Notes: generated by a model from the letters alone, not told the origin. A DNA stretch of 64,000 nt from Microbacterium psychrotolerans (GCF_031085295.1 NZ_JAVFWO010000003.1:832832-896831); one strand, 5' to 3'; counted from the stretch's first letter, positions 26,284 to 35,017 are shown. Program-made: numbers and translations.

Positions 26284-26604
26284 ATGTCGTGGGTCATCCT
26301 TATCGTCTCCGGAATCCTCGAGGCCGTCTGGGCCACCGCGCTCGGCAAGAGCGAGGGCTTCACCAAGCTCTGGCCGACCGTGATCTTCGGCGTCTCACTC
26401 GTGCTGAGCATGGGCGGGCTCGCGTGGGCCATGCGCGACATCTCCACCGGCACCGCCTACGCGGTCTGGGTGGGGATCGGTGCCGCGCTCACCGTGGCGT
26501 ACGCCATGATCACGGGCGATGAGGCGTTCTCGATCGTCAGGATGCTGCTGATCGTCGGCCTCGTCGGCTGCGTCGTCGGCCTCAAGCTCGTTGGCCACGA
26601 GTGA
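26284..26604 (+). CDS. SMR-family guanidinium exporter (Gdx/SugE type)
   Basis: 106 residues with four membrane helices. 'MSWVILIVSGILEAVWATALGKSEGF' carries the essential membrane glutamate at residue 13 of small multidrug resistance proteins. 'WAMRDISTGTAYAVWVGIGAALTV' matches the SugE/Gdx branch, which exchanges guanidinium for protons. A CAGGAG site precedes the ATG and abuts a guanidine-III riboswitch, which strongly supports guanidinium as the substrate. It works as a dual-topology homodimer by family knowledge. Confidence 0.94.
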   Translation: MSWVILIVSGILEAVWATALGKSEGFTKLWPTVIFGVSLVLSMGGLAWAMRDISTGTAYAVWVGIGAALTVAYAMITGDEAFSIVRMLLIVGLVGCVVGLKLVGHE

Positions 26605-26660
26605 GCCGCCGCTGAGAGGCACCCTGCCCGTGCCAAGGTGGACACGACCACCACAACGAT

Positions 26661-26804
26661 GTGACGCTCGCGTTCGGTCGCGTCCGGCCGCCCACCAGGG
26701 CTCGCCTGGATGAGCTCGGACTGCTGTCCGGTCAGGCGTTCTTCGCCACCAATCGAGCGGCGGTCGCGGCGCTTGCCGACCGCGACGACGCTCCGCAAGA
26801 CTGA
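26661..26804 (+). pseudogene. Possible remnant of a SulP-type transporter C-terminus (STAS end)
   Basis: From a GTG at 26661 to a TGA at 26804 one frame reads 47 residues, including 'RLDELGLLSGQAFFATN' and then 'RAAVAALADRD'. This resembles the last part of a SulP STAS domain ('F.T...AV.AL'). Nothing upstream in that frame continues the gene, since the Gdx gene ends 57 bases before. It may be a decayed fragment or a chance frame. No ribosome-binding site is seen. Confidence 0.3.
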
Positions 26805-26842
26805 GGATCTGGTCGTCCGGCCGGCACGAAAGGGAGAAGCAC

Positions 26843-28714
26843 ATGCAGCAGCGCGAGCCGGAAGCGTCGGTCAGAGAGGCTCAGGCGAAGGCCCTGGCGT
26901 CCCTGCCGTTCGATGACGTCGACGACTTCGCCGCGGCGGAGCGCGGGTTCCTCGGAACCCTCGACGACCCCCAGATCCGCAACGACAAGGGCGACGTGGT
27001 CTGGGATGCCTCCACCTACGACTTCGTGCAGGGTGACGCCCCCGACTCCGTCCACCCGAGCCTGTGGCGGCAGTCGAAGCTCGTGGCCAAGCACGGCCTC
27101 TTCGAGGTCGTTCCCGGCATCTACCAGCTGCGCGGGCTCGACCTCTCGGTGATGTCGGTCATCGAGGGCGACACCGGCGTGATCGTGGTCGACCCGCTGA
27201 TCTCGGTCGAGACCGCGTCGGCGGCGATGGCGCTGTACCGCACGCATCGCGGTGACCGCCCGATCCATGCGGTGATCCACTCGCACAGCCACATCGACCA
27301 CTTCGGAGGTGTGCTCGGCATCGTGGGCCCCGAGGAGGTCGAGGCGGGCAAGGTGCAGATCGTCGTGCCCGAGGGGTTCCTCGAGCACTCGGTCGCCGAG
27401 AACGTCTACGCGGGTGCCGCGATGTCGCGACGCGCCGGCTACATGTACGGCGCCGCGCTCGAGCGCGGGCCGCAGGGGCAGGTGGGTGCGGGACTCGGGC
27501 AGACCACGTCGACGGGCAATCCGACGATCCTGCCGCCGACGCTCGAGGTCAAGGCCACCGGTGAGAAGCACACCTTCGACGGCGTGGAGTTCGAGTTCCA
27601 GATGGCGCCAGGCACCGAGGCGCCGTCGGAGATGCACTTCTACCTCCCGCGCTACCGCGCGCTCTGCATGGCCGAGAACGCGACCCACACCCTCCACAAC
27701 CTGCTGACGCTCCGCGGCGCCGTCGTGCGAGACCCGCACATCTGGTCGCAGTACCTCACCGAGGCGATCGAGCGGTACGGCGGCGAGGCCGAGGTGGTGT
27801 TCGCATCGCATCACTGGCCGACGTGGGGCAACGAGGCGGTCAACGGCTTCCTCGCCATCCAGCGCGATCTGTACGGATACCTCCACGATCAGACGCTGCG
27901 CCTGCTCAACCAGGGCTACAACGGCGCCGAGATCGCCGAGCTGATCCAGCTGCCCCCGGCGCTCGAGGCGTCCTGGAGCACGCACGGCTACTACGGGTCG
28001 GTCAGCCACAACGTCAAGGCGATCTACCAGCGCTACATGGGCTGGTTCGACGGCAACCCGGCGCGTCTGTGGCCGCACCCGCCCGAGGCTCTGGCCGAGC
28101 GGTATGTCGAGGCGATCGGGGGAGTCGACCGCGTGGTGGAGCTCGCGCAGACGGCGTTCGACGCCGGCGATTTCCGGTGGGCGGCGACGCTCCTCGACCA
28201 CGCCGTGTTCGCCGACTCCGACCACGCCGCGGCTCGCGCGCTGTACGCCGACACGCTCGAGCAGCTCGCCTACGGAGCCGAGAACGGCACCTGGCGCAAC
28301 TTCTACCTCTCTGGCGCGACGGAGCTGCGCGAGGGCAACTTCGGCACCCCGACGCAGACGGCGGCGCCGCTCATCATCGCCCAGCTCACCCCGGAGCAGC
28401 TCCTCGACGCGCTCGCCATCCGGGTCAACGGCCCGAAGGCGTGGGACCTCGATCTCGCGGTGGATCTGACCCTCACCGACCTCGGTCGCAGTTTCCACGT
28501 GACGCTGCGCAACGGGGTGCTGATCTACGTGGAGCGCGAGCCCGATGCCGCCACGCCGCTGCAGCTGACGCTGTCGAAGCTGCGCCTGATCCAGATGGCG
28601 GGCGGCGATACCCAGAGCGCGGGCATCGAGGTGCGCGGCGACACGGGCGTCCTGCAGCAGATCCTCGGCGTGCTCGACGAGGCCGATCCCGACTTCGAGA
28701 TCGTCCTCCCGTGA
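26843..28714 (+). CDS. Alkyl sulfatase (SdsA1-like metallo-beta-lactamase fold)
   Basis: 623 residues; hydrolyses primary alkyl sulfates such as dodecyl sulfate to alcohol and sulfate in SdsA1 relatives. 'AVIHSHSHIDHFGGVLG' (HxHxDH) near residue 146 binds two zinc ions. Further ligands lie in 'LPRYRALCMAENATHTLHNLLTLRG' and 'FASHHWPTWGNEAV'. The alkyl-sulfatase dimerisation domain ('SWSTHGYYGSVSHNVKAIYQRYMGWFDGNPARLWPHPP') and an SCP2-like C-terminal domain ('LAIRVNGPKAWDLDLAVDLTLTDLG') follow. No signal peptide is visible, so it is probably cytoplasmic. AAAGGGAGAA precedes the ATG. Confidence 0.94.
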   Translation: MQQREPEASVREAQAKALASLPFDDVDDFAAAERGFLGTLDDPQIRNDKGDVVWDASTYDFVQGDAPDSVHPSLWRQSKLVAKHGLFEVVPGIYQLRGLDLSVMSVIEGDTGVIVVDPLISVETASAAMALYRTHRGDRPIHAVIHSHSHIDHFGGVLGIVGPEEVEAGKVQIVVPEGFLEHSVAENVYAGAAMSRRAGYMYGAALERGPQGQVGAGLGQTTSTGNPTILPPTLEVKATGEKHTFDGVEFEFQMAPGTEAPSEMHFYLPRYRALCMAENATHTLHNLLTLRGAVVRDPHIWSQYLTEAIERYGGEAEVVFASHHWPTWGNEAVNGFLAIQRDLYGYLHDQTLRLLNQGYNGAEIAELIQLPPALEASWSTHGYYGSVSHNVKAIYQRYMGWFDGNPARLWPHPPEALAERYVEAIGGVDRVVELAQTAFDAGDFRWAATLLDHAVFADSDHAAARALYADTLEQLAYGAENGTWRNFYLSGATELREGNFGTPTQTAAPLIIAQLTPEQLLDALAIRVNGPKAWDLDLAVDLTLTDLGRSFHVTLRNGVLIYVEREPDAATPLQLTLSKLRLIQMAGGDTQSAGIEVRGDTGVLQQILGVLDEADPDFEIVLP

Positions 28715-28724
28715 CCCCGGCTCC

Positions 28725-28760
28725 CGATGGCCGGCATCGCCACCGCGATGCCGGCCATCG
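28725..28760 (+). terminator. Stem-loop terminator after the alkyl sulfatase gene
   Basis: A perfect 15-base stem (28725-28739 and 28746-28760) with a six-base loop, ten bases after the stop codon. There is no T tract. Confidence 0.85.
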
Positions 28761-28829
28761 GCGGTAGCAGTCCCGGCGCAGAGGGTCAAGGCGCTCCCCG
28801 CTGCCCGGGGGGTTCGCAAGACTCGGAGC

Positions 28830-29300
28830 ATGAACCGGTGGCGACGCGTGTGCTGCGTGCCCCTGCTGGTGATCGCGCTGGGCGTCTCGGGTTGCGGCGT
28901 CACGGTGCCGAGCGACCCGCAGGGCACGCTCGATCGCGTGCGCGGCGGGGTGCTCCACGCCGGGGCGTCGGCCTCGGGCGAGCTCGTCACGGTCGACGGC
29001 TCCCAGGTGGGCGGCTCGCTCGCCGGACTCGTCGAGGGGTTCGCCGAGTCGGTCGACGCGAAGGTCGAGTGGACGGTGGGCAGCGAGGAGGACCTCGTCG
29101 ATGACCTGGAGACCGGGGATCTCGACGTGGCGATCGGCGGGATGACCGACGCGACGCCGTGGTCGGCTCGGGTCGCCGTGACGCGGGCCTACGACACGAT
29201 CCCCGGAGCGCGGGGTCCCGTGGTGCTGCTGGTACCGCTGGGGGAGAACGCATGGCAGGCCGCCATCGAGGGCTATCTCGATCAGGAGGTCGCGCCGTGA
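28830..29300 (+). CDS. Short solute-binding (family 3-like) lipoprotein
   Basis: 156 residues with a lipoprotein signal ending VSGCG, so Cys-22 is the likely lipidation site. The mature part reads like the first lobe of an amino-acid-type binding protein: 'GGSLAGLVEGFAESVDAKVEWTVGSEEDLVDDLETGDLDVAIGGMTDATPW', then 'VVLLVPLGENAWQAAIEGYLD'. It is about half the size of a normal family 3 binder and lacks most of lobe 2. Its stop overlaps the start of a cation diffusion facilitator gene (GTGA), which suggests a functional pair rather than an ABC importer. Confidence 0.8.
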   Translation: MNRWRRVCCVPLLVIALGVSGCGVTVPSDPQGTLDRVRGGVLHAGASASGELVTVDGSQVGGSLAGLVEGFAESVDAKVEWTVGSEEDLVDDLETGDLDVAIGGMTDATPWSARVAVTRAYDTIPGARGPVVLLVPLGENAWQAAIEGYLDQEVAP

Positions 29301-30286
29301 AGACCATGGGACGCACGGACCTGCCCCCGGAGCAGCAGAAGGCCCTTCGCAGCGCCATCCGCTGGGAATGGTTCACCATCGGCTACACCGTGGTGACGAT
29401 CGGCGTCATCGCCCTGGTCGTCGGCGGGTCTCAGGCGATGAAGACCGCCTGGATCGAGGACATGCTCTCCCTCATCCCGCAGATCTCCTTCCTGGTCGCG
29501 CTGATCTTCATCCGTCGCCCGCCCACACGCGCCTTCCCGTTCGGTCTGCACCGCATGATGGGCGTCGGGCACCTGGTGGCAGGAGTGGCATTGCTGGGGG
29601 TCGGCGGCAACCTCGCGTACGAGGCGATCAGCGGTCTCGTGAGCGCCGAGCACCCCTCGATCGGCACCGTGTACCTCTTCGGGCAGACGATCTGGCTCGG
29701 CTGGTTCATGGTCGGGGTGATGAGCATCATCGTGATCGGCCCGTTCTTCTACGGCCACGCCAAGGCGAAGCTGGCGCCGAAGCTGCACAACAAGGTGCTG
29801 TACGCGGATGCCGACATGGCGAAGGCGGACTGGACCTCCACCGTGGCGTCGATCGTCGGCGTGCTCGGCGTCGGCATCGGCCTCTGGTGGCTCGACGGCG
29901 CCGCGGCCCTCTTCATCTCGCTCGGCATCGTGTGGGACGGCTGGCGCAACTCGCGCGCCGCCGTGCGCGATCTGATCGACCAGCGCGCCCGCACCGAGGA
30001 CGATGCCCGCCCCCACCCGCTCATCGCACGCATCGCCGACCGCGTCGCCGAGTTCCCGTGGGTGCGCGAGAGCGCGGTGCGCATGCGCGACATGGGCCAG
30101 GTCTTCCACGTCGAGGTGTTCGCGGTGCCCACCCACGACGAGGTGCGTCTCGACGAGGTCGAGGAGGCGCGCACGGCTGTGGCACGGCTCGACTGGAAGG
30201 TCCAGGACGTCGTCGTGATCGTGACGGCCAGCCTTCCCGACGAGGCCGAGCCGGCGGCACGGCAGGAGTCGCACCGCGACGCGTGA
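29297..30286 (+). CDS. Cation diffusion facilitator-family transporter
   Basis: A GTG at 29297 behind AGGAGG overlaps the lipoprotein stop and gives 329 residues. Helix 2 contains 'DMLSLIPQISFLVALIFIRRPPTRAFPFGLHR', where the usual HxxxD of zinc CDFs is 'EDMLSLIPQ'. Helix 5 has 'VLYADADMAKADWTSTVASIVG', close to the canonical DxxxD-type 'D..K.DW.TS'. A cytoplasmic domain with 'VFHVEVFAVPTHDEVRLDEVEEAR' ends the protein. The metal is not predictable; the altered site argues against a classical zinc exporter. Confidence 0.88.
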   Translation: MKTMGRTDLPPEQQKALRSAIRWEWFTIGYTVVTIGVIALVVGGSQAMKTAWIEDMLSLIPQISFLVALIFIRRPPTRAFPFGLHRMMGVGHLVAGVALLGVGGNLAYEAISGLVSAEHPSIGTVYLFGQTIWLGWFMVGVMSIIVIGPFFYGHAKAKLAPKLHNKVLYADADMAKADWTSTVASIVGVLGVGIGLWWLDGAAALFISLGIVWDGWRNSRAAVRDLIDQRARTEDDARPHPLIARIADRVAEFPWVRESAVRMRDMGQVFHVEVFAVPTHDEVRLDEVEEARTAVARLDWKVQDVVVIVTASLPDEAEPAARQESHRDA

Positions 30287-30376
30287 TCTGAGACACCGCG
30301 GCCGCTGGGCCCGAGCGCCCGGAGCTCCGAGCGATGCGCCGGCAGCCGCTGCAAGGGGCGGGGGACCGCGGCACGG

Positions 30377-30640
30377 TCAGCCCAGGTGCGGCGTTCCGTT
30401 CTCTGCGGACTCGCGGTCCGACGACGGCCCGGGATCCTCGTCGGGGACCGGAACGATCGCCAGCTGGACGCCCGGCGTCAGCAGCAGGTGCGCGGCGCGC
30501 ATCTGGCCTTCGCCGTCATTCACCTCGAGCCAGTAGGGCCCTGCGATCATCCCCGCCTCGATTTCCTCCCGGAGGTCTTCGTAGCGGCGCCCTCCGATGC
30601 TGTAGTGCTCCCCGCCGTAATAGATGTCGATCCGCTTCAT
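30377..30640 (-). CDS. Small protein of unknown function
   Basis: 87 residues from an ATG behind GGGAGCG. It begins 'MKRIDIYYGGEHYSIGGRRYEDLREEIEAG', then 'WLEVNDGEGQMRAAHLLLTPGVQLAIVPVPDEDPG' with an acidic, serine-rich end. It looks like a small alpha/beta cytoplasmic protein of a type common in Microbacteriaceae. No known domain can be named. Codon use is native. It follows the DUF7882-like gene in the same direction after 88 bases. Confidence 0.7.
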   Translation of the reverse strand: MKRIDIYYGGEHYSIGGRRYEDLREEIEAGMIAGPYWLEVNDGEGQMRAAHLLLTPGVQLAIVPVPDEDPGPSSDRESAENGTPHLG

Positions 30641-30698
30641 GATCGCTCCCGTCCGCGGGCTACACCGTCGCACTGCGCATCGGCCCGCGGCCAATGCC

Positions 30699-30727
30699 TT
30701 GACAACGGGACGGGGTTCCCGTAGTCG
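30699..30727 (+). promoter_or_regulatory. Near-consensus promoter pointing antisense to the neighbouring gene
   Basis: TTGACA (30699-30704) and TAGTCG (30722-30727) are spaced by exactly 17 bases on the plus strand. Transcription from here would run into the 3' end of the minus-strand gene at 30729-31067 and on towards tRNA-Arg. No plus-strand gene starts within reach, so any product would be antisense or noncoding. Confidence 0.4.
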
Positions 30728-30728
30728 C

Positions 30729-31067
30729 TCAGCTGAGCAGCTCGTGCTCCGGCGAGGTGACCGGCGCCGACTGCGCCGGCTCGGGCACGAGATACAGGCC
30801 CGAGGGCGAGTTCGCGGTGTACGCGAGGGCGTCGATCCAGGCGGGATTCAGCTGGGGGGTGCGACTGCCGTAGAACTTGTACACGAGGGCGCAACGAGGG
30901 TGCACCCAGATCGTGGTGCGCCCGTCGCCGATGCTGACGTCGTCGCGCCACGTGAAGTGGAAGGGCTCTCCCCGCCGGAGCTTCGTGCCGATCACCAGCT
31001 GCAGGTGGGCGAGTGTCCGGTCGTCGAAATCGACCTTCACCGTCCCCTCGTAGGTCAGCTTGCCCAT
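30729..31067 (-). CDS. Small Microbacteriaceae protein, DUF7882-like
   Basis: 112 residues behind GGAGG. 'MGKLTYEGTVKVDFDDRTLAHLQLVIGTKLRRGEPFHFTWRDDVSIGDGRTTIWVHP' matches a small protein I know to recur in Microbacteriaceae, often mislabelled as an ATP-dependent DNA ligase. It contains none of the ligase motifs (no KxDG). The rest, 'CALVYKFYGSRTPQLNPAWIDALAYTANSPSGLYLVPEP', is also typical of it. The function is unknown. Confidence 0.8.
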   Translation of the reverse strand: MGKLTYEGTVKVDFDDRTLAHLQLVIGTKLRRGEPFHFTWRDDVSIGDGRTTIWVHPRCALVYKFYGSRTPQLNPAWIDALAYTANSPSGLYLVPEPAQSAPVTSPEHELLS

Positions 31068-31295
31068 CGTGCGCCTCCGCTCTCGGCCTGCCGGCGAAGG
31101 TAGCGCGGGATTTGGCTGCAGGGCCGACGGCGATCAGGTACGACTTTGATCCTTCCCCTGAGAGCGGGTCCGGACCAGCCCTTGACACGGGACGACGGAG
31201 CACCTCGTGATCGATGTGGACCAGTCGTGGCGCGCTGCCGGCGGATGCCCGCGCGTGAAAGCCGACCGCGTCGGGATGGTAGTCTCGATCGGCAC

Positions 31296-31368
31296 GCCTC
31301 CGTAGCTCAGGGGATAGAGCGTTGGTTTCCGGTACCAAAGGTCGCAGGTTCGATTCCTGTCGGGGGCA
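31296..31368 (+). tRNA. tRNA-Arg (anticodon CCG)
   Basis: A full cloverleaf of 73 bases. The acceptor stem GCCTCCG pairs with CGGGGGC (one G-T), the D arm is AGCTCAGGGGATAGAGC, and the anticodon arm TTGGT-TTCCGGT-ACCAA presents CCG. The T arm is CAGGTTCGATTCCTG, and A is the discriminator. CCA is not encoded. It reads CGG arginine codons. A -10-like TAGTCT at 31280-31285 lies just upstream. Confidence 0.97.
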
Positions 31369-31373
31369 CGAAA

Positions 31374-31408
31374 AAGAATCCCAGGTTCGCCTGGGATTCT
31401 TCGTTTTT
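31374..31408 (+). terminator. Intrinsic terminator of tRNA-Arg
   Basis: A 12-base stem, AAGAATCCCAGG with CCTGGGATTCTT, closes a TTCG tetraloop at 31386-31389 and is followed by CGTTTTT. This is one of the few terminators in the window with a real T run. Confidence 0.93.
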
Positions 31409-31433
31409 CGGGCGGTCGTGGACCGGCCTCGGG

Positions 31434-32276
31434 TCACCGGGTGAGGGCGTCCCCGTCGTGTGGTGCGTCGGCCACGATCGCCGGCTGCTGCTCCATGCTC
31501 TCGATCGCGTCGCCGACCCGCCCGGCGAGGTACGCGTGGCCGTCGGTCGAGGGATGATCGCGGCCGATCGGACCGGTGTCGATGACGTCGAGATAGTTGG
31601 CGGTGGTGATCCAGTCGTCGGCGATCGGCGAGATGTACCACCAGCCGCGTGCGGCGGCCAGCTCGCGCAGGTCGGCGTCGATGCTCCGTGTGGAGCTCTC
31701 GACCGGCAGCACCTGCGGGGAGGGGCCGAGGATGACGATCGCGGCGTCGGGGTAGCGTGCCTCGAGCGCGTCCCAGGCCGCTGTCACGGCATCCCGGTAA
31801 CCGGTCGGGTACAGCTTCCGGTCGTTGATCGAGCCTTCGACGATGATGATGTCGGGGTCGAGCGCCGGGTCGAGGGCGTCGATGCGCTCGCCGTAGGCCG
31901 GTCCGTCGAGGCCGGGCCTCAGATAGCCGCTGCCGCGCACCCCGTTCACGACCGTCTCGACGCCGAGCTCGTCGGCGAGCAGGTAGGCGAAACCGAGGGT
32001 CGGCACGGTCGCGGCGGACCCGTAGACCCACGAGTCGCCGAACACCAGCACGCGCGCATCGTCCTCGAGCACGAGAGGGGCGGGCGGGACGGATGCCGCG
32101 ACCCCGGCATCGCCTTCTGCCACGGCTATGGGAGCCACCGGCTCAGGAGCGCCCCAGGGGCGCAGGACGGCGACGGCGCACACCGCAGCGACGGCCAGCG
32201 CAGCGCCCAGCAGGGGGAGCCACAGCCGCCGTGCGCGGGAGCGGCCGGGCGCGTGCATGAGAAGAGGGTAAGTCAT
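31434..32276 (-). CDS. Secreted or membrane-anchored SGNH hydrolase
   Basis: 280 residues from the ATG at 32276 (an ATG at 32258 is also possible; neither has a good ribosome-binding site). An N-terminal hydrophobic helix 'LWLPLLGAALAVAAVCAVAVL' anchors or exports it. The SGNH blocks are 'VLVFGDSWVYGSAA' (Ser), 'VVNGVRGSGYL' (Gly), 'IIVEGSINDRKLYP' (Asn) and 'DHPSTDGHAYL' (Asp and His). The family includes esterases and O-acetyl-polysaccharide or peptidoglycan esterases acting outside the membrane; the substrate is unknown. Confidence 0.9.
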   Translation of the reverse strand: MTYPLLMHAPGRSRARRLWLPLLGAALAVAAVCAVAVLRPWGAPEPVAPIAVAEGDAGVAASVPPAPLVLEDDARVLVFGDSWVYGSAATVPTLGFAYLLADELGVETVVNGVRGSGYLRPGLDGPAYGERIDALDPALDPDIIIVEGSINDRKLYPTGYRDAVTAAWDALEARYPDAAIVILGPSPQVLPVESSTRSIDADLRELAAARGWWYISPIADDWITTANYLDVIDTGPIGRDHPSTDGHAYLAGRVGDAIESMEQQPAIVADAPHDGDALTR

Positions 32277-32418
32277 CGATCGGCGAACACCGAACATGGG
32301 TCGTGAACAGGGGAATACGTGCGGCAGATCCTGAGGATCCGCGTGGCCGTCCGCCGGCTGCGGCCGAGCGTGTGGAAGTCCGTGCGGCGCAGTCGCCGCG
32401 GCGTGCGAGGATACTTCG

Positions 32419-33294
32419 GTGCAACGCGTCGTGACCGCTGAGATGGACCTCGAACTGGGGGCATCCGTCGACCTCATCTTCCAGATCGCGGCCGCCCAGG
32501 CGGTGCCGATCTCGAACGAGCAACTGACGTTCACGCAGGGCGATCGCGTGTACACGCCGACCGAGATCGTCGACCAGTCGGGGAGCCGGCTGCACCGCCT
32601 CACGGGCGAGCCGGGTCGCCTCGAGATCCGCTACGAGGCCACCGTCGACGGCCAGGCGTCGACGAGCCGCACGAGCGACCTCGAGGCCATCACCTACCTG
32701 CGCCCGAGCCGCTACGCGCAGTCCGACGAGGTGTTCCAGCAGGCCCGCCGGCAGTTCAAGGGCCTCTCCGGTCACGACCTCATCGCGGCGGTGTCGGAGT
32801 TCGTCTCGACGAGCACGACCTACACTCCGGGCCTCAGCCAGGGCACCGACAGCGCCGTGACGACTCTGATGACGGGGCAGGGCGTGTGCCGCGACTACGC
32901 GCACGTCGTCATCGCCCTGCTGCGCGCGATGGACATGCCGGCGCGCTACGCCGCCTGCTACGCGCCGGGCCTGCGCCCCATGGACTTCCACGCGGTCGCC
33001 GAGGCGTATCTTGACGGCGCCTGGTACGTCATCGACGCGACCCGCCTCGCGAACCGGAGGTCGCTCGTGCGCATCGCGACCGGGCGCGATGCCGCCGACT
33101 GCGCCTTCCTGAGCTACCACGGTGGCTATGTCGGCCTCACCCGCCTGCGCGTGGACGCGTGGGTGGTCCCGGACGCTGCGACCCTCGACGGCCTTCACGA
33201 TCTGCCCGACGCCCGGTCGCTGAGCGAGAGCCTCACGGACGACGCGGCGGACCCCTCCGCCGATGATTTCGGAGCGCTCGTCCAGATCTCCTGA
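32419..33294 (+). CDS. Transglutaminase-like (cysteine protease fold) protein
   Basis: 291 residues from a GTG. The N-terminal beta part ('QRVVTAEMDLELGASVDLIFQIAAAQ') precedes a transglutaminase core. The catalytic Cys is in 'MTGQGVCRDYAHVVIALLRAMDMPARY' near residue 155, the His in 'PMDFHAVAEAYLDG' and the Asp in 'WYVIDATRLANR'. Bacterial members are mostly peptidases or amidases. There is no signal peptide. It is divergent from the SGNH gene across 142 bases. Confidence 0.9.
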   Translation: MQRVVTAEMDLELGASVDLIFQIAAAQAVPISNEQLTFTQGDRVYTPTEIVDQSGSRLHRLTGEPGRLEIRYEATVDGQASTSRTSDLEAITYLRPSRYAQSDEVFQQARRQFKGLSGHDLIAAVSEFVSTSTTYTPGLSQGTDSAVTTLMTGQGVCRDYAHVVIALLRAMDMPARYAACYAPGLRPMDFHAVAEAYLDGAWYVIDATRLANRRSLVRIATGRDAADCAFLSYHGGYVGLTRLRVDAWVVPDAATLDGLHDLPDARSLSESLTDDAADPSADDFGALVQIS

Positions 33295-33347
33295 CGCAGC
33301 GGCGCACAGCAGGGCGCGCGATCTCGGCGAACTAGACTGGGCTGGCT

Positions 33348-35015
33348 ATGAATCCCGAAGCCCTCTCCGCCGCCCTGCTCGCCGTCGTCGCCCCGCTTGC
33401 GGAGGCACGACGACCCGGTGCGGCCGAGGGGCTGACCCCCGCGGATCTGCCGCTCGAGCGGCCCAAGAACCGCGACCACGGCGACTGGGCCTCGAATGCG
33501 GCGCTCAAGCTGGCGAAGGTCGTCGGTGCGAACCCGCGCGAGTTCGCGGCCGACATCGCCGCCGGGCTGACCGAGGTCGACGGCGTCGCGGGCGTCGAGG
33601 TCGCCGGTCCCGGCTTCATCAACATCCGGCTGGATGCCGCCGCCGCCGGTGCCCTCGCGAAGACCATCGTCGATGCCGGCGCCGCCTTCGGGTCGAACGA
33701 GTCGCAGCGCGGCAACACGATCAACCTCGAGTTCGTGAGTGCGAACCCGACGGGACCGATGCACATCGGCCACACGCGCTGGGCCGCGCTCGGCGACTCG
33801 ATGGCCCGGCTGCTCCTGGCGAGCGGTGCGACTCTCGTGCGGGAGTTCTACGTGAACGACGCCGGTGCCCAGATGGATCGCTTCGGGCGTTCCGTGCTGG
33901 CCGCAGCGAAGGGCGAGCCGACCCCCGAGGACGGCTACCCGGGCTCGTACATCGACGATCTCGCCCAGCGCGTCCTCTCGGCGGTGCCCGACCTTCTGTC
34001 GCTGGCGGGCGACGAGCAGCTCGCCGTCGCGCGGGACCGTGCGTACGAGCTCCAGCTGGGCGACCTGCAGGCGTCGCTGGAGAAGTTCAACGTCCACTTC
34101 GACGTCTTCTTCAGTGAGCGGACGCTGCACGCGAAGGGACCGAACGGCGAGCCGAGTCTGGTCGACGAGGCGGTCGACCGCCTCCGCGAGCAGGGCCACG
34201 TCTTCGACGACGACGGCGCCGTGTGGGTGCGCACCACCGACTTCGGCGACGACAAGGATCGCGTCATCCGCCGCTCCAACGGCGAGTACACCTATTTCGC
34301 CGCCGACGCCGCCTATTACCTCAACAAGGGAGACCGCGGCTTCGCGCACAAGATCTACCTGCTCGGGGCCGACCACCACGGCTACGTCCACCGCCTGAAG
34401 GCGCTCGCCGGCGCGGCGGGTGACGATCCCGACAAGGACATCGAGGTGCTCATCGGCCAGCTCGTATCGGTCAACGGCGCGCGGCTGTCCAAGCGCGCAG
34501 GCAACATCATCGAGCTCGACGACCTGCGCGACTGGATCGGCACCGATGCCCTCAGGTACTCGCTGGCGCGCTATCCGGCCGATTCGCCGCTCACGCTGGA
34601 CCCCGAGATCCTGCGCAAACGCACGAACGACAACCCCGTCTTCTATGTGCAGTACGCGCATGCGCGCACGCACAACGTCGGGCGCAACGCCGCGACATCC
34701 GGTGTCGACCGCTCCGAGTTCGCGCCCGAGCTGCTCACTCACGAGACCGAGTCGGCGCTTCTCGGCGCGCTGCAGGAGTTCCCGCGCATCGTCGGGTTCG
34801 CCGCCGAGGTGCGCGAGCCGCACCGCGTCGCCCGCTATCTCGAGGAGCTCGCCGGGCTCTATCACCGCTGGTACGACAACTGCCGCGTGATCCCGCTGGG
34901 CGACGAGCCCGTCGAGCCGGTTCACCGCACCCGCCTGTGGCTGAACGACGCCACGGGACAGGTGCTGCGCAACGGACTCGATCTGCTCGGCGTCACCGCA
35001 CCGGAACGGATGTAG
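33348..35015 (+). CDS. argS: Arginyl-tRNA synthetase
   Basis: 555 residues, class I, charging tRNA-Arg. The N-terminal tRNA-binding module is followed by '[28 protein letters not shown]' with HIGH near residue 140. '[53 protein letters not shown]' is diagnostic, and the KMSKS-equivalent reads '[13 protein letters not shown]'. It ends '[13 protein letters not shown]', the expected C-terminus. TAGACT (33333-33338) ends 9 bases before the ATG. LmeA-like and lysA genes follow, the usual actinobacterial order. Confidence 0.97.
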   Translation: MNPEALSAALLAVVAPLAEARRPGAAEGLTPADLPLERPKNRDHGDWASNAALKLAKVVGANPREFAADIAAGLTEVDGVAGVEVAGPGFINIRLDAAAAGALAKTIVDAGAAFGSNESQRGNTINLEFVSANPTGPMHIGHTRWAALGDSMARLLLASGATLVREFYVNDAGAQMDRFGRSVLAAAKGEPTPEDGYPGSYIDDLAQRVLSAVPDLLSLAGDEQLAVARDRAYELQLGDLQASLEKFNVHFDVFFSERTLHAKGPNGEPSLVDEAVDRLREQGHVFDDDGAVWVRTTDFGDDKDRVIRRSNGEYTYFAADAAYYLNKGDRGFAHKIYLLGADHHGYVHRLKALAGAAGDDPDKDIEVLIGQLVSVNGARLSKRAGNIIELDDLRDWIGTDALRYSLARYPADSPLTLDPEILRKRTNDNPVFYVQYAHARTHNVGRNAATSGVDRSEFAPELLTHETESALLGALQEFPRIVGFAAEVREPHRVARYLEELAGLYHRWYDNCRVIPLGDEPVEPVHRTRLWLNDATGQVLRNGLDLLGVTAPERM

Positions 35016-35017
35016 AC

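Noticed and set aside
26732..28990. Long minus-strand open frame opposite the alkyl sulfatase gene
   Set aside because: The plus strand encodes a complete enzyme with all metal motifs; the antisense peptide matches nothing.
31296..32276. Integrated element at tRNA-Arg
   Set aside because: There is no integrase, no repeated tRNA 3' end, and the terminator follows directly.
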